From contig CAVPXL010000013.1 of the NCBI GenBank assembly GCA_963709765.1, positions 124,001 to 188,000 of the forward strand: 64,000 bases of DNA, written 5' to 3'. The stretch comes from Roseitranquillus sp963709765. Lineage in GTDB: Bacteria > Pseudomonadota > Alphaproteobacteria > Rhodobacterales > Rhodobacteraceae. The notes under the pieces were generated by a model that saw nothing but the letters and a program-made list of their open reading frames with translations, ran no database searches and was not told the origin of the DNA. Made by a program: the position numbers and the translations under genes. Below are positions 10,246 through 17,899 of this stretch, in pieces (position 1 is the stretch's first letter; each line of letters starts with the position of its first letter).

Positions 10246-12041
10246 AACGCTTGTCCTATGCCGACGTAGATCTGGAAGTCATTGTTGCTGTCTCCCTCGA
10301 CCGGGACCGCCACGTCCAGCCGGATCGGCCCGATCCGCGTCAGGTAGCGCAGGCCGAGCCCGGCACCGGCATGACTTTCGGATTCCGAGCCCGGGAAGGC
10401 CTCTTCGCCGACCAGGCCGACATCGTAGAAGCCCACGATCTGGATCTTCTCCGTGATCCCGGCCCGCAGCTCGGCCGAGAGGCCCGCGAAGCTCGCGCCG
10501 CCGCTCTCCACGTCGCCGTCCAGAACTACGCCCAGCGACTGGTAATCCTGCCCGCGCACGGTGCCGCCACCGCCCGAGTAGAAGCGATAATCATTGGGGA
10601 CTTCGGTCAATTCCGCCCCCAGGATGCCGCCGTATTGCAGACGCGCGGCGACAATGAACCGCTCGTCCGCGCCGAAGCCCCGGTAACCGCGCGCATCGAA
10701 AGTCAGCCGTGCGCCGGTGCCGCTCTGCTCGTTCAACCCGGCGAACGGAGTCACGTCGAGGTTGGCGTAGTAGCCCCCGACCGGGTTCATCCCGTCGGGG
10801 CGGCGTCGGTCATATTCCGCACCCAGCGGCAGGGTGAAGAGGGCGTAATCGGTGTCGCCCGTGTCGTCGCTTTCGCGGCTGAGGTCGATCGCCGCGCCGG
10901 CTTCGAGGATCAGGTTGTCGCCGACCCGTCTCAGGAAGCCCGCCCCGAGATTGACCGAGGTCGAGGTGAAGTTCGGCTCGTTCAGGCGCTCGATGCCGGC
11001 CACGACGTAGAGGTCGGTATCGGACTTGAGCGTGGCGGGACGCCCGAAGGTCAGGTTGACGTTGTAGTCGGTGCCGCCGGTGCCGCCGCCGATGCCGGCG
11101 ACGCCCCCCTCGATCCGAAGCCTTTCGGCGCCGCGGAAGAGGTTGCGGTGCATCCAGTACGCATTCAGCCCCAGCCCTTCGACCGTGTCGAGTTCCGCCC
11201 CGAAGCCGAAACGGCGGGGGGCCTCGGCGACGAGCTGTGCCGTGACGTCGAGCCAGGTGTCGTCGCGCAGCATGTCGGCTTCGGTTAGCGCGACCGAGCG
11301 GAATGTGCCGGTCCGCCGCAGTCGCGTGGCCGTGCGCTGCAGCAGGTCGGGGTCGTACGTCCGGCCTCGCGGCCAGCCGGCAATGGCGCGCAGCCGTTCC
11401 TCGCGGACCTGAGCCACGTCACCGCCAAAGTGCAATTGGCCGAGACGGGCGCGCGGGCCGGGAACGACCTCCACCGAGGCGTCGAGCGTATTGCGGCCGT
11501 GGCGGGCGACGATCCGCTGTGCGCCGGTATCGACTTTCGGATGCCCGGCCTGCCGCCACCCTTCGATCGCCGCGGCGGCGGCTTCCTTGATGGGTTTCGT
11601 TCCCGCGATCTCGCCCGCGGCGAAGCTGTCCGGCAGTTCGGTCCGTGACGCGAGCGGGCCAATCCGCGCCTCACCGAAGGTGTAGGCCGGCCCCGGCTCG
11701 ACCCGCACGGTGATCCGGTTGATCGCGCTCGGCGGGTTCAGTGGCGCTATCGTGGAGGCCTCCCGCCCGTCCACGTCGATACTGATGACGCCGCCGAAGT
11801 GACCCTCGGCATAAAGCGCCGCCAGCAACCGGCCATATTCCGCCCGGATCGTCGCCAGAAGCTCCTGGATGTCGTCGGTGCGCGTCTCGGCCTTGAGCAG
11901 CAGCGAGGCGCTGCGCAATTCCGCCTCGAGATCCTCACTCGCGCCAGGGGCGCGGAAGCGGACATCCTCGAGTGCCACGGACGGAACGCCGAGCGCCAGG
12001 CTCGCTCCCATCACGATGAACAATCGGCCAAGTCGAACCAC
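10242..12041 (-). CDS. tamA: TamA, Omp85-family autotransporter assembly outer-membrane protein
   Basis: A 599-residue Omp85 protein with a signal peptide (RLFIVMGASLALGVPSVAL), POTRA-type domains over about residues 25-270 (for example INRITVRVEPGPAYTFGEAR and ARLGQLHFGGDV) and a C-terminal 16-strand barrel ending in the aromatic residue Phe (YVGIGQAF). The barrel contains the Omp85 signature VRGQDYQSLG (VRGY/F-like). It is upstream of and overlaps tamB by four bases, the standard operon. The frame is uninterrupted, unlike tamB. No obvious promoter stands out in the 81-base gap to the FNT gene, so transcription from the FNT promoter is possible. Confidence 0.93.
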   Translation of the reverse strand: MVRLGRLFIVMGASLALGVPSVALEDVRFRAPGASEDLEAELRSASLLLKAETRTDDIQELLATIRAEYGRLLAALYAEGHFGGVISIDVDGREASTIAPLNPPSAINRITVRVEPGPAYTFGEARIGPLASRTELPDSFAAGEIAGTKPIKEAAAAAIEGWRQAGHPKVDTGAQRIVARHGRNTLDASVEVVPGPRARLGQLHFGGDVAQVREERLRAIAGWPRGRTYDPDLLQRTATRLRRTGTFRSVALTEADMLRDDTWLDVTAQLVAEAPRRFGFGAELDTVEGLGLNAYWMHRNLFRGAERLRIEGGVAGIGGGTGGTDYNVNLTFGRPATLKSDTDLYVVAGIERLNEPNFTSTSVNLGAGFLRRVGDNLILEAGAAIDLSRESDDTGDTDYALFTLPLGAEYDRRRPDGMNPVGGYYANLDVTPFAGLNEQSGTGARLTFDARGYRGFGADERFIVAARLQYGGILGAELTEVPNDYRFYSGGGGTVRGQDYQSLGVVLDGDVESGGASFAGLSAELRAGITEKIQIVGFYDVGLVGEEAFPGSESESHAGAGLGLRYLTRIGPIRLDVAVPVEGDSNNDFQIYVGIGQAF

Positions 12042-12122
12042 TCGGACCGCCCCTCCCCTAGACCGGTTTCCGTCTTAGAACGATCCGGTACGCGCCGCCA
12101 GCATGCTTGCGCGGCTGCGACA

Positions 12123-13014
12123 TCAACTTGTCACCTCGTTGCGGATTTGCGCCCATGCGATCATCGTGAAGACCATCGTGCCGCCCATGATGTTGCCCAG
12201 AAGCACCGGCGCGAAGAACCCCGCCAGCCCCGCGAAGAAGCCCAGCTCGCCCGCCAGGATCAGGTAGGCCATCTCGACCGACCCCGCGACCACGTGGGCG
12301 AAATCGCCCGCCGCGATCAGCCAGGTGAAGGCCACGACCATGAAGAACGAGCCCTGAGGCATCGTGGGCATCATCCAGACCAGAGCCGCGATCAAGAACC
12401 CCGGCCGGCATTCCCCGGAAGAAGAGCTGCACCGCCGGCTGTTCCACCGCGTGATGCGACAGGTCCCCCACGGCGGCCTGCACCGCATCGGGGAAGGCGC
12501 CGGTCCAAAGGATGAATCCCGCGGCGATGAACGCCCCGACCGTATTGGCCGCAAGCACGGTCCCCCAGAGCCGCCCCGTAGCGAGCAGGCACTCCATGCA
12601 GAACCGCGCCATGAGCGGCATGACAGTGGTGATCGTGTTTTCGGTAAAGAGTTGCATCCGGCCGTGGATCACCAGCAGGAAGCCGAACGTGTAGCCGAGA
12701 TTCTCGATCAGCGGCCGCCAGGGCTGGTCGGGCAGATGGGCGCGGAACACCGCCTCGCCGATCACCGAAAAGCTGATCAGGATGCCGGCCGCGAGACCGG
12801 ACCAGACCAGCGATGTGATCGGCCGCGACAGCTCTTCCTCGCCGTCTCGACGCACGACCTCGTAGATCAGTCGCGACGACAGCCGGGCCGCGTCGTGGAC
12901 CGATTGCTCCTCGGAATCCTCTTCCACCGCCGAGACGTCATTCGAACTACGGTGGGCATTGTGATCGTGGCGCGCGTTGCGGCGATGCACGCTGGCGGTG
13001 TCGGTCTGGGTCAA
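12123..13014 (-). CDS. Formate/nitrite transporter (FNT) family membrane protein, one apparent frameshift
   Basis: Corrected length 296 residues. A polar N-terminal extension of about 60 residues (His- and acid-rich) precedes the FNT channel fold with six membrane segments: LVWSGLAAGILISFSVIGEA, GYTFGFLLVIHGRMQLFTEN, LLATGRLWGTVLAANTVGAF, FLIAALVWMMPTMPQGSFFM, and GFFAPVLLGNIMGGTMVFTM near the end. This subgroup lies apart from FocA/NirC and its substrate is unknown. An extra G in a GGGG run near 12401 breaks the frame between RGMPAG and FLIAALVW. A perfect EcfG-type promoter sits about 34 bases upstream of the ATG, which suggests general stress induction. Confidence 0.82.
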
Positions 13015-13047
13015 TCTCCGGTCCTTCCCGAAAAGCGTGTGGCCCGC

Positions 13048-13072
13048 AACGCCCAGTGTCGCGACTTGTTCC
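13048..13072 (-). promoter_or_regulatory. EcfG-type promoter of the FNT gene
   Basis: On the minus strand: GGAAC (13072-13068), a 16-base spacer, then CGTT (13051-13048). This equals the published alphaproteobacterial general-stress consensus GGAAC-N16/17-CGTT. It points at the FNT gene, whose ATG is at 13014, about 34 bases beyond the -10 element. Motif seen directly; use by EcfG inferred. Confidence 0.75.
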
Positions 13073-13083
13073 CGCCCCCGCAG

Positions 13084-13109
13084 GGAACGGGTGTCCTTCG
13101 GGCCACGTT
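13084..13109 (+). promoter_or_regulatory. EcfG-type promoter of the small Rho_N-domain gene
   Basis: GGAAC (13084-13088), a 17-base spacer, CGTT (13106-13109), facing the 87-residue gene that starts at 13145. It lies back to back with the FNT promoter; the two -35 elements are only 11 bases apart, so polymerases bound at the two sites would occlude each other. Motif seen directly; regulation inferred. Confidence 0.75.
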
Positions 13110-13144
13110 CACCTCAGGAGATAACGCTGCAGAGACGTGAGACC

Positions 13145-13408
13145 ATGACCAAAAATCACGGCCCCCAGATCAAGGACGATGAAACCTACGAGGCCTTGCG
13201 CAAGGACGGCGCCAGCAAGGAGAAGGCGGCGCGCATTGCCAACGCGCAGGCGGACGAGGACAGCCATCCCTCGCGCAAGGGCGGGTCGGCGCCGCCATAC
13301 GAGGACTGGACGAGGGACGACCTCTACACCCGCGCCCAGGAGCTCGACATCGAAGGGCGCTCGGAGATGACGAAGGACGAGCTGATCGCCGCGCTCCGCG
13401 ACCACTGA
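13145..13408 (+). CDS. Small hydrophilic protein with a Rho_N/SAP-like C-terminal domain
   Basis: An 87-residue charged protein. The N-terminal half (KNHGPQIKDDETYEALRKDG, then ASKEKAARIANAQ) resembles the DUF7218-type proteins, and the C-terminal half (EDWTRDDLYTRAQELDIEGR, then SEMTKDELIAALR) has the helix-extended-helix pattern of the Rho termination factor N-terminal/SAP domain, which binds nucleic acid. No membrane segment or signal peptide. Start at ATG 13145; longer readings from 12977 run through the promoter. Its own EcfG promoter 36 bases upstream marks it as a probable general stress gene. The molecular role is unknown. Confidence 0.85.
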   Translation: MTKNHGPQIKDDETYEALRKDGASKEKAARIANAQADEDSHPSRKGGSAPPYEDWTRDDLYTRAQELDIEGRSEMTKDELIAALRDH

Positions 13409-13447
13409 GACCGGGCCGCGCCGGCGAGTCACGAGGCAGGGCGGGCG

Positions 13448-14789
13448 CTAGTCGCGCGCCCGGCGTCGCGTCGGGACGGTCTGGAGCCGGCTTCCCTGCA
13501 GCACCTTGACCTCCCGCTGCGGGAACGGGATCGAGACGCCGTTTTCCTTGAAGGCATCCCAGAGCGCCAGGAAGACGTTGCCGCGGATGTTCGTCAGGCC
13601 GCCGGTGGGGTCGTCGATCCAGAACCGCAGGATGTAGTCCAGCGCTGGAATCCCCGAAGCCGACGATGTGGCACACCGGCGGACGGTGGCTCAGGACCCG
13701 GTCGACGCCCTTGGCGGCTTCGATCGCAACCTTCCGCACGAGGTGCGGGTCGTCGCCGTAGGCCGTGCCGAAATAGATGTCGAGCCGCACGAACCGGTTC
13801 GAATGGGACCAGTTCACCACCTGCCCGGTGATCAGGTCCTCGTTGGGGATCAGGTATTCCTTGCCGTCCCGCGTGACCACGCCGACATAGCGCGCACCGA
13901 GGCTGCTGATCCACCCGAACGTCTCGCCCAGCGAGATCACGTCGCCCGGTTTGATCGACTTGTCGAGCAGCAGGATCAGGCCGGAGATCAGGTTCGACAC
14001 GACCTTCTGCAGGCCGAAGCCGAGGCCGAGGCCGATCGCGCCCGACAGGAACGCGAAGCCCGTCAGATCGACGCCCACCGCGGTCAGGCCGATCAGGATG
14101 GCGGCGCCGAAGAGCCCGATCTGGATCAGCTTGACGGTCAGAACCTGCACGGACGGGCTGATGTTGTCGTTGCGCCGCACCCGGTCGCCGACGACCCGCG
14201 CCAGGAACCGGGCCAGCGCGAAGAGGATGCCGGTGACGATCAGCGCCTCGATCATCGTGAGCAGCGACAGACGCACCTTGCCGAAGCTGATTGCCAGCCG
14301 ATCGAGCAGCAGCGTCGCCTCTTGGTTGAGCCCGATGTAGTAGAGCGTCACCCAGAGACCGACGAGCCACATCACCAGACGACGCAGCACGACATTGCGG
14401 ATGAGCCGCGCAATGACGCTGATGACCAGCCATGCCGTGACGATCGTGGCCGTCAGGACCAGCAGATAGCTGCGCGAGGGAAAGAAGAAGATCGCCTGCA
14501 TGATCCAGGCGGCGGACCACAGGGTCGCTGCCAGCAGGATCAGCTGCAGCCGCCGCTGGATCACCAGAAGTATGCGGAGCCGCCAGCGCGGCCACCCCTC
14601 CAGCCCGTGCATCCAGTCGTGCATCCGGCCCGCGGCCCAGATCCGGAAGATCCAGGCGACGATGAAGCAGGCGGCGATGATCGCGATCTGCTGGACCCGC
14701 GAGGGCAGCGTGAGCAGCTTGAACTGGAACGTGATGTAGCTCCAGAGCGCGCTGGCCTGCTCGACAATGGCGCGGATCAGGTCTTCCAT
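13448..14789 (-). CDS. mscS: MscS-family mechanosensitive ion channel, one apparent frameshift
   Basis: Corrected length 446 residues. Several N-terminal membrane segments precede the pore-lining MscS helix (GAIGLGLGFGLQKVVSNLIS) and the beta domain (SIKPGDVISLGETFGWISSL, IPNEDLITGQVVNWSHSN). The larger number of membrane helices places it among the medium-sized MscS-like channels that release solutes on hypo-osmotic shock. An extra C near 13649 shifts the frame after IVGFGDSS; removing it gives VDYILRFWIDDPTGGLTNIR and a normal C-terminus ending at 13448. ATG 14789 is preferred over an upstream start because the sequence before it is not membrane-like. It converges on the Rho_N gene. Confidence 0.85.
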
Positions 14790-15021
14790 GGGCGAATCAT
14801 TGCAAGGAGCGGACGTCGGCACAAGAAATCTCGCGACCGGCGCGTGCAATGCTCAGTCAGTGGCGCCAGCGGAGGGGCGCGGCCGCTTCGGGGCGTCGAA
14901 CCCCTCGCGGCCGGCGCGACCGAGCCTTTGCGGCCCGTCCGCGCGGCGCGTGATGAAGTGACCGCGAGCGCCGGGGGCCGGCCATCCGGATCCGCGCGCC
15001 GAAAACGCCGAGGCGCTGTCG

Positions 15022-16077
15022 TCAGTCGAACCAGCCTTCGGAGCACATCTCTCGCAATCGGCTGGCGGTGCGCTCGAACTCGAAGGATCCCTCGCCCTCC
15101 AGATAGAGCTGGTCGGGAGTGTCGGCGGCGCTCAGGATCAGGCCGCAACGGGCCTCGTAGAGCGCGTCCACCAGTGTGACGAACCGCTTGGCCTCGTTGA
15201 AGTTCGACCGGCCCAGCCGCGGCACCTCTTCGAGGATCAGCACATCAAGCGCCTCCGCGATCGCCAGATAGTCGCCGGGCCCGAGCGCCCGCCCGCACAG
15301 CTCCCAGAAACGCGCGCGGCCCACGCCGTTCGCATGCTGCGGGATCACCACCTCGCGCCCCTTCAGCTTCAGCGTCAGAGGGGCCGGCGCCTCCTCGACA
15401 AGCTCGTCCCAGAGCGCTCCGATCGCCTTGCGTGCTTCCGCGTCGACGGGCGTGAAATAGACCTGCCGCCCTTGCAGCCCGCCCTGACGGTAATCCTCCC
15501 TGGCGGCCAGGTGATGGACCTCCATCTTCTGCTCTATCAACTCGATGAAGGGCACGAAGAGCGGCCGGTTCAGTCCGTCCTTGTAGAGGTCGCGCGGCGG
15601 TCGGTTCGATGTCGTCACCACCACCACGCCTGCATCGAAGAGCCTCTGGAACAGGCGCCCGACGATCATCGCGTCGGCAATGTCGGAGATCTGCATCTCG
15701 TCGAAGCACAGGAGCCGCAGATCCTCGCCAATGTCCGCGGCCACCGGCGCGATGGCGTCGTCGACACCGGTCTTGCGGGCCTCGTGCAGCGCCGCCTGAA
15801 CATCCTGCATGAAGCCGTGGAAATGCACGCGCCGCTTCCGGGAGGTTTCGACGGCACCATGGAAAAGGTCCATAAGCATGGACTTGCCGCGACCGACCCC
15901 GCCCCAGAGATAGAGCCCCTTCGGCGTCGGCGGCTTGCGGAACCAGCCGCGCGCGGGCGGCGCGTCGGCCCAGTCCCGCAGATTCTCCAGCTTGTCGAGG
16001 ACGGCGCGCTGGGCGGGGTCGTCCTGGAGGCCGTCGGCCACGCGCGCGTCATAAAGGTCGTGCAATTTCCGGCTCAT
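15022..16077 (-). CDS. zapE: ZapE/AFG1-family cell division ATPase
   Basis: A 351-residue AFG1-like P-loop ATPase. Walker A is GGVGRGKS (LYLWGGVGRGKSMLMDLFHG), Walker B is LLCFDEMQISD, and the sensor motif TTSNRPPRDLYKDGL follows. In E. coli ZapE acts on FtsZ during constriction; in mitochondria AFG1 helps turn over respiratory-chain subunits. The start is uncertain: ATG 16077 (MSRKLHDLYDARV) gives the usual N-terminus, while a GTG at 16161 would add 28 residues. Neither has a strong ribosome binding site. It diverges from the DUF442 gene. Confidence 0.9.
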   Translation of the reverse strand: MSRKLHDLYDARVADGLQDDPAQRAVLDKLENLRDWADAPPARGWFRKPPTPKGLYLWGGVGRGKSMLMDLFHGAVETSRKRRVHFHGFMQDVQAALHEARKTGVDDAIAPVAADIGEDLRLLCFDEMQISDIADAMIVGRLFQRLFDAGVVVVTTSNRPPRDLYKDGLNRPLFVPFIELIEQKMEVHHLAAREDYRQGGLQGRQVYFTPVDAEARKAIGALWDELVEEAPAPLTLKLKGREVVIPQHANGVGRARFWELCGRALGPGDYLAIAEALDVLILEEVPRLGRSNFNEAKRFVTLVDALYEARCGLILSAADTPDQLYLEGEGSFEFERTASRLREMCSEGWFD

Positions 16078-16485
16078 GCGATTTCGATACGCTGCCACGG
16101 GACCGGGCGGAAGCCGCGACGCCTCGGGTTTTACATATTCGTTTATTGGGATGTTACACACTGCGTGATAGGCGGCGCTCTTTCAGTTCCTGCCCTGTAG
16201 GTCACCATGAAGATCCGCCGCCTGAACGACGATTTCACCATTTCGACCCAGATCGAGATGGAGAAGATCGGCAAGGTCGCCGCCCGCGGCTATCGCTCGA
16301 TCATCTGCAACCGCCCGGACGACGAAAGCGCCGGCCATCCGCGTTATGCGCAAGTCGAAACCGCGGCCAGGCGCGCAGGGTTGGAGACCGCCTACATTCC
16401 GATCGCGCTGACGGGCGCGACGCCCTCCGACGGCGCCGCCTTCGCGCGGGCGGCAGCGGACCTGTCGCGCCCGATCCTGGCCTAT

Positions 16486-16509
16486 TGGCCTGCTGCCGGT
16501 TCCGTGGAC
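16486..16509 (+). repeat. Left terminal inverted repeat of the IS3 element
   Basis: 24 bases identical to the reverse complement of 17741-17764. Divergence begins at the next base (A at 16510 against C at 17740), so the repeat is exactly 24 bp. Confidence 0.95.
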
Positions 16510-16548
16510 ACGAAGATAAGATCGTGACCATGGAGCTTGGGACAGCAG

Positions 16549-17151
16549 ATGCAGAGACGAACTTTCAGCCGCGAGTTCAAGATCGAGGCGGTGAAGCTGG
16601 TGACGGAGCGCGGCGTGGCTGTCGCGCAGGCCTGCCGGGAGCTTGAGCTCTCGGAGAGCGTGCTGCGGCGGTGGATGCGAGAGCTGGAGGATGCTGCGCT
16701 CGGTGCGTTCTCCGGGAACGGTCGTCCGAATGCCGAGCAAGCCGAGATCGTCACCTTGAGGAAGGAGGTCGCCCGTCTCAAGGCGGAGCGTGACATCCTA
16801 AAAAAGGGCGTGGCCATTGTCCGCCATTGGTCCGAGGACAATGGACGCGCGCGTTCTTCGCGAGGGACGCGACATGAGGTTTGCCTTCATCGCGAAGCAC
16901 CGCCACGTCTGGCCGGTGAGTTGGCTGTGTGCGGCGCTCGGCGTCTCGCGGTCGGGGTTCCATGCCTGGCTGAACCGGCCAGTCAGCGCTCGGGCCGTCT
17001 ACGACAAGAAGCTCGGCTCGGCGATGCGCAAGAGCTTCAAGGACAGCGATCGCACCTATGGCGCCCGCCGGATCTGGCGCGATGTCCTCGAGGAGGGATT
17101 CGCCTGCGGCCTCCATCGCATCGAGCGGCTGATGCGGGTGAACGGTCTTAA
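16549..17151 (+). pseudogene. IS3 transposase OrfA, out of register with OrfB
   Basis: Residues 1-85 are a normal OrfA: a helix-turn-helix (RRTFSREFKIEAVKLVTERG, then VSQACRELELSESVLRRWMR-like) followed by a leucine-zipper stretch (EIVTLRKEVARLKAERDILK). After the AAAAAAG slip site the frame reads GVAIVRHWSEDNG and then runs to 17151 through orfB sequence, which is not OrfA-like. The family-like OrfA ending (FFARDAT and a TGA at 16875-16877, overlapping the orfB ATG) is present but in another frame. Removing about 38 bases at 16811-16848 would restore it. ATG 16549 preferred; a TTG at 16537 is possible. Confidence 0.75.
16811..16848 (+). repeat. Hairpin-bearing insert just after the IS3 slippery site
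   Basis: A 9-bp perfect inverted repeat, CCATTGTCC (16814-16822) and GGACAATGG (16836-16844), lies 7 bases after the AAAAAAG heptamer. Deleting 38 bases here would give an OrfA ending LKKGGAFFARDAT, the usual form, and put orfB in the -1 frame. The extent of the insert is inferred from the reading frames, so its ends may be off by a few bases. Confidence 0.5.
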
Positions 17152-17734
17152 GGCGCGCCCTCGGCGCCGCGGTCTGCCGAGGGACGACGGCGAGCGATCC
17201 GTCATCGCCGACAACGTCCTCGACCGGGACTTCCAGGCGGACAGACCCAACCGGAAGTGGCTGGCCGACTTCACCTACATCTGGACGGCCGAGGGCTGGC
17301 TCTACGTCGCCGCCGTGCTGGACCTGTTCTCACGCCGCATTGTCGGCTGGTCGATGAAGGCCGAGCGCGACGCGTCGCTGGTCATGGATGCCCTCATGAT
17401 GGCGGTGTGGAGGCGCGGAAAGGCCGACGCGCTGGTGCATCATTCCGACCAGGGCAGCCAGTATACGAGCGAGCAGTTCCAGCGTCTCCTGGCCGATCAC
17501 GGCATCACCTGCTCGATGAGCCGGTCGGGAAACGTCTGGGACAACTCGGCGATGGAGAGCTTCTTCTCTTCGCTGAAGACCGAGCGCACGGCCCGCAAGA
17601 CCTACCGCACCCGCGACGCCGCAAGGGCCGACGTCTTCGATTACATCGAGAGGTTCTACAATCCGAAGCGGCGCCACTCGAAACTGGGCTACCTCAGCCC
17701 AATTCAGTTCGAGGCACGCGCCGTGCTACCTTAA
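16874..17734 (+). CDS. IS3 transposase OrfB (DDE integrase)
   Basis: A 286-residue transposase with an HTH_21 region (WPVSWLCAALGVSRSGFHAW) and the rve/DDE core. The catalytic acids read as Asp132 (WLADFTYIWT), Asp192 (VHHSDQGSQYTS) and Glu228 (NSAMESFFSSLK), with the usual 35-residue D-E spacing. The C-terminus (RFYNPKRRHSKLGYLSPIQF) is complete. The ATG at 16874 overlaps the ancestral orfA stop. The frame can be extended to 16817, but that is the inserted hairpin region. Normally OrfB is made as an OrfAB fusion by -1 frameshifting; in this copy that shift would lead to a stop at 16877. Confidence 0.92.
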   Translation: MRFAFIAKHRHVWPVSWLCAALGVSRSGFHAWLNRPVSARAVYDKKLGSAMRKSFKDSDRTYGARRIWRDVLEEGFACGLHRIERLMRVNGLKARPRRRGLPRDDGERSVIADNVLDRDFQADRPNRKWLADFTYIWTAEGWLYVAAVLDLFSRRIVGWSMKAERDASLVMDALMMAVWRRGKADALVHHSDQGSQYTSEQFQRLLADHGITCSMSRSGNVWDNSAMESFFSSLKTERTARKTYRTRDAARADVFDYIERFYNPKRRHSKLGYLSPIQFEARAVLP

Positions 17735-17740
17735 CCCGCC

Positions 17741-17764
17741 GTCCACGGAACCGGCAGCAGGCCA
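17741..17764 (-). repeat. Right terminal inverted repeat of the IS3 element
   Basis: Perfect 24-bp inverted copy of 16486-16509, starting 6 bases after the orfB stop codon and followed by the TAT target duplication. Confidence 0.95.
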
Positions 17765-17899
17765 TATTGCCGATCCGGCACGCGCTCGGCGATGATGATC
17801 TCCGGCCTAGGCGATCGACGCCAGGCCAACTTGCAAAGCCGTATTTGACGTCGCGCGCACGAGGGGGCATCCATCGGTCGGATTTCGCCGGAGCGCCCG

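Larger units (their letters stand above)
16486..17764 (+). mobile_element. IS3-family insertion sequence, 1279 bp
   Basis: Bounded by perfect 24-bp inverted repeats (16486-16509 and 17741-17764) that begin TGG and end CCA, and flanked by a 3-bp direct repeat TAT (16483-16485 and 17765-17767), as expected for IS3-family transposition. It carries an orfA with an N-terminal helix-turn-helix and an orfB with a DDE integrase core, plus an AAAAAAG slippery heptamer at 16800-16806. The target is the DUF442 gene. The clean target duplication suggests a recent insertion, although the orfA/orfB frame relation is broken. Confidence 0.95.
16207..17848 (+). pseudogene. DUF442 (TIGR01244-type) sulfurtransferase/phosphatase-like gene split by an IS3 element
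   Basis: The 5' part (16207-16485) encodes about 93 residues of a TIGR01244/DUF442 protein (MKIRRLNDDFTISTQIEMEK, IALTGATPSDGAAFA, SRPILAY). The IS interrupts the codon sequence directly after TAT (Tyr). Joining 16485 to 17768 restores the catalytic loop ILAY-CRSGTRSAMM, so the insertion lies between Tyr and the active-site Cys. The 3' part then reads to a TGA at 17846-17848, but the last ~20 residues do not look like the family, so there may be further damage. As it stands the protein would stop inside the IS (codons to 16527) without a catalytic cysteine and should be inactive. Confidence 0.85.

Noticed and set aside
16537..17151. A 204-residue OrfA
   Set aside because: Only the first ~85 residues are OrfA-like; the rest reads orfB in the wrong frame.
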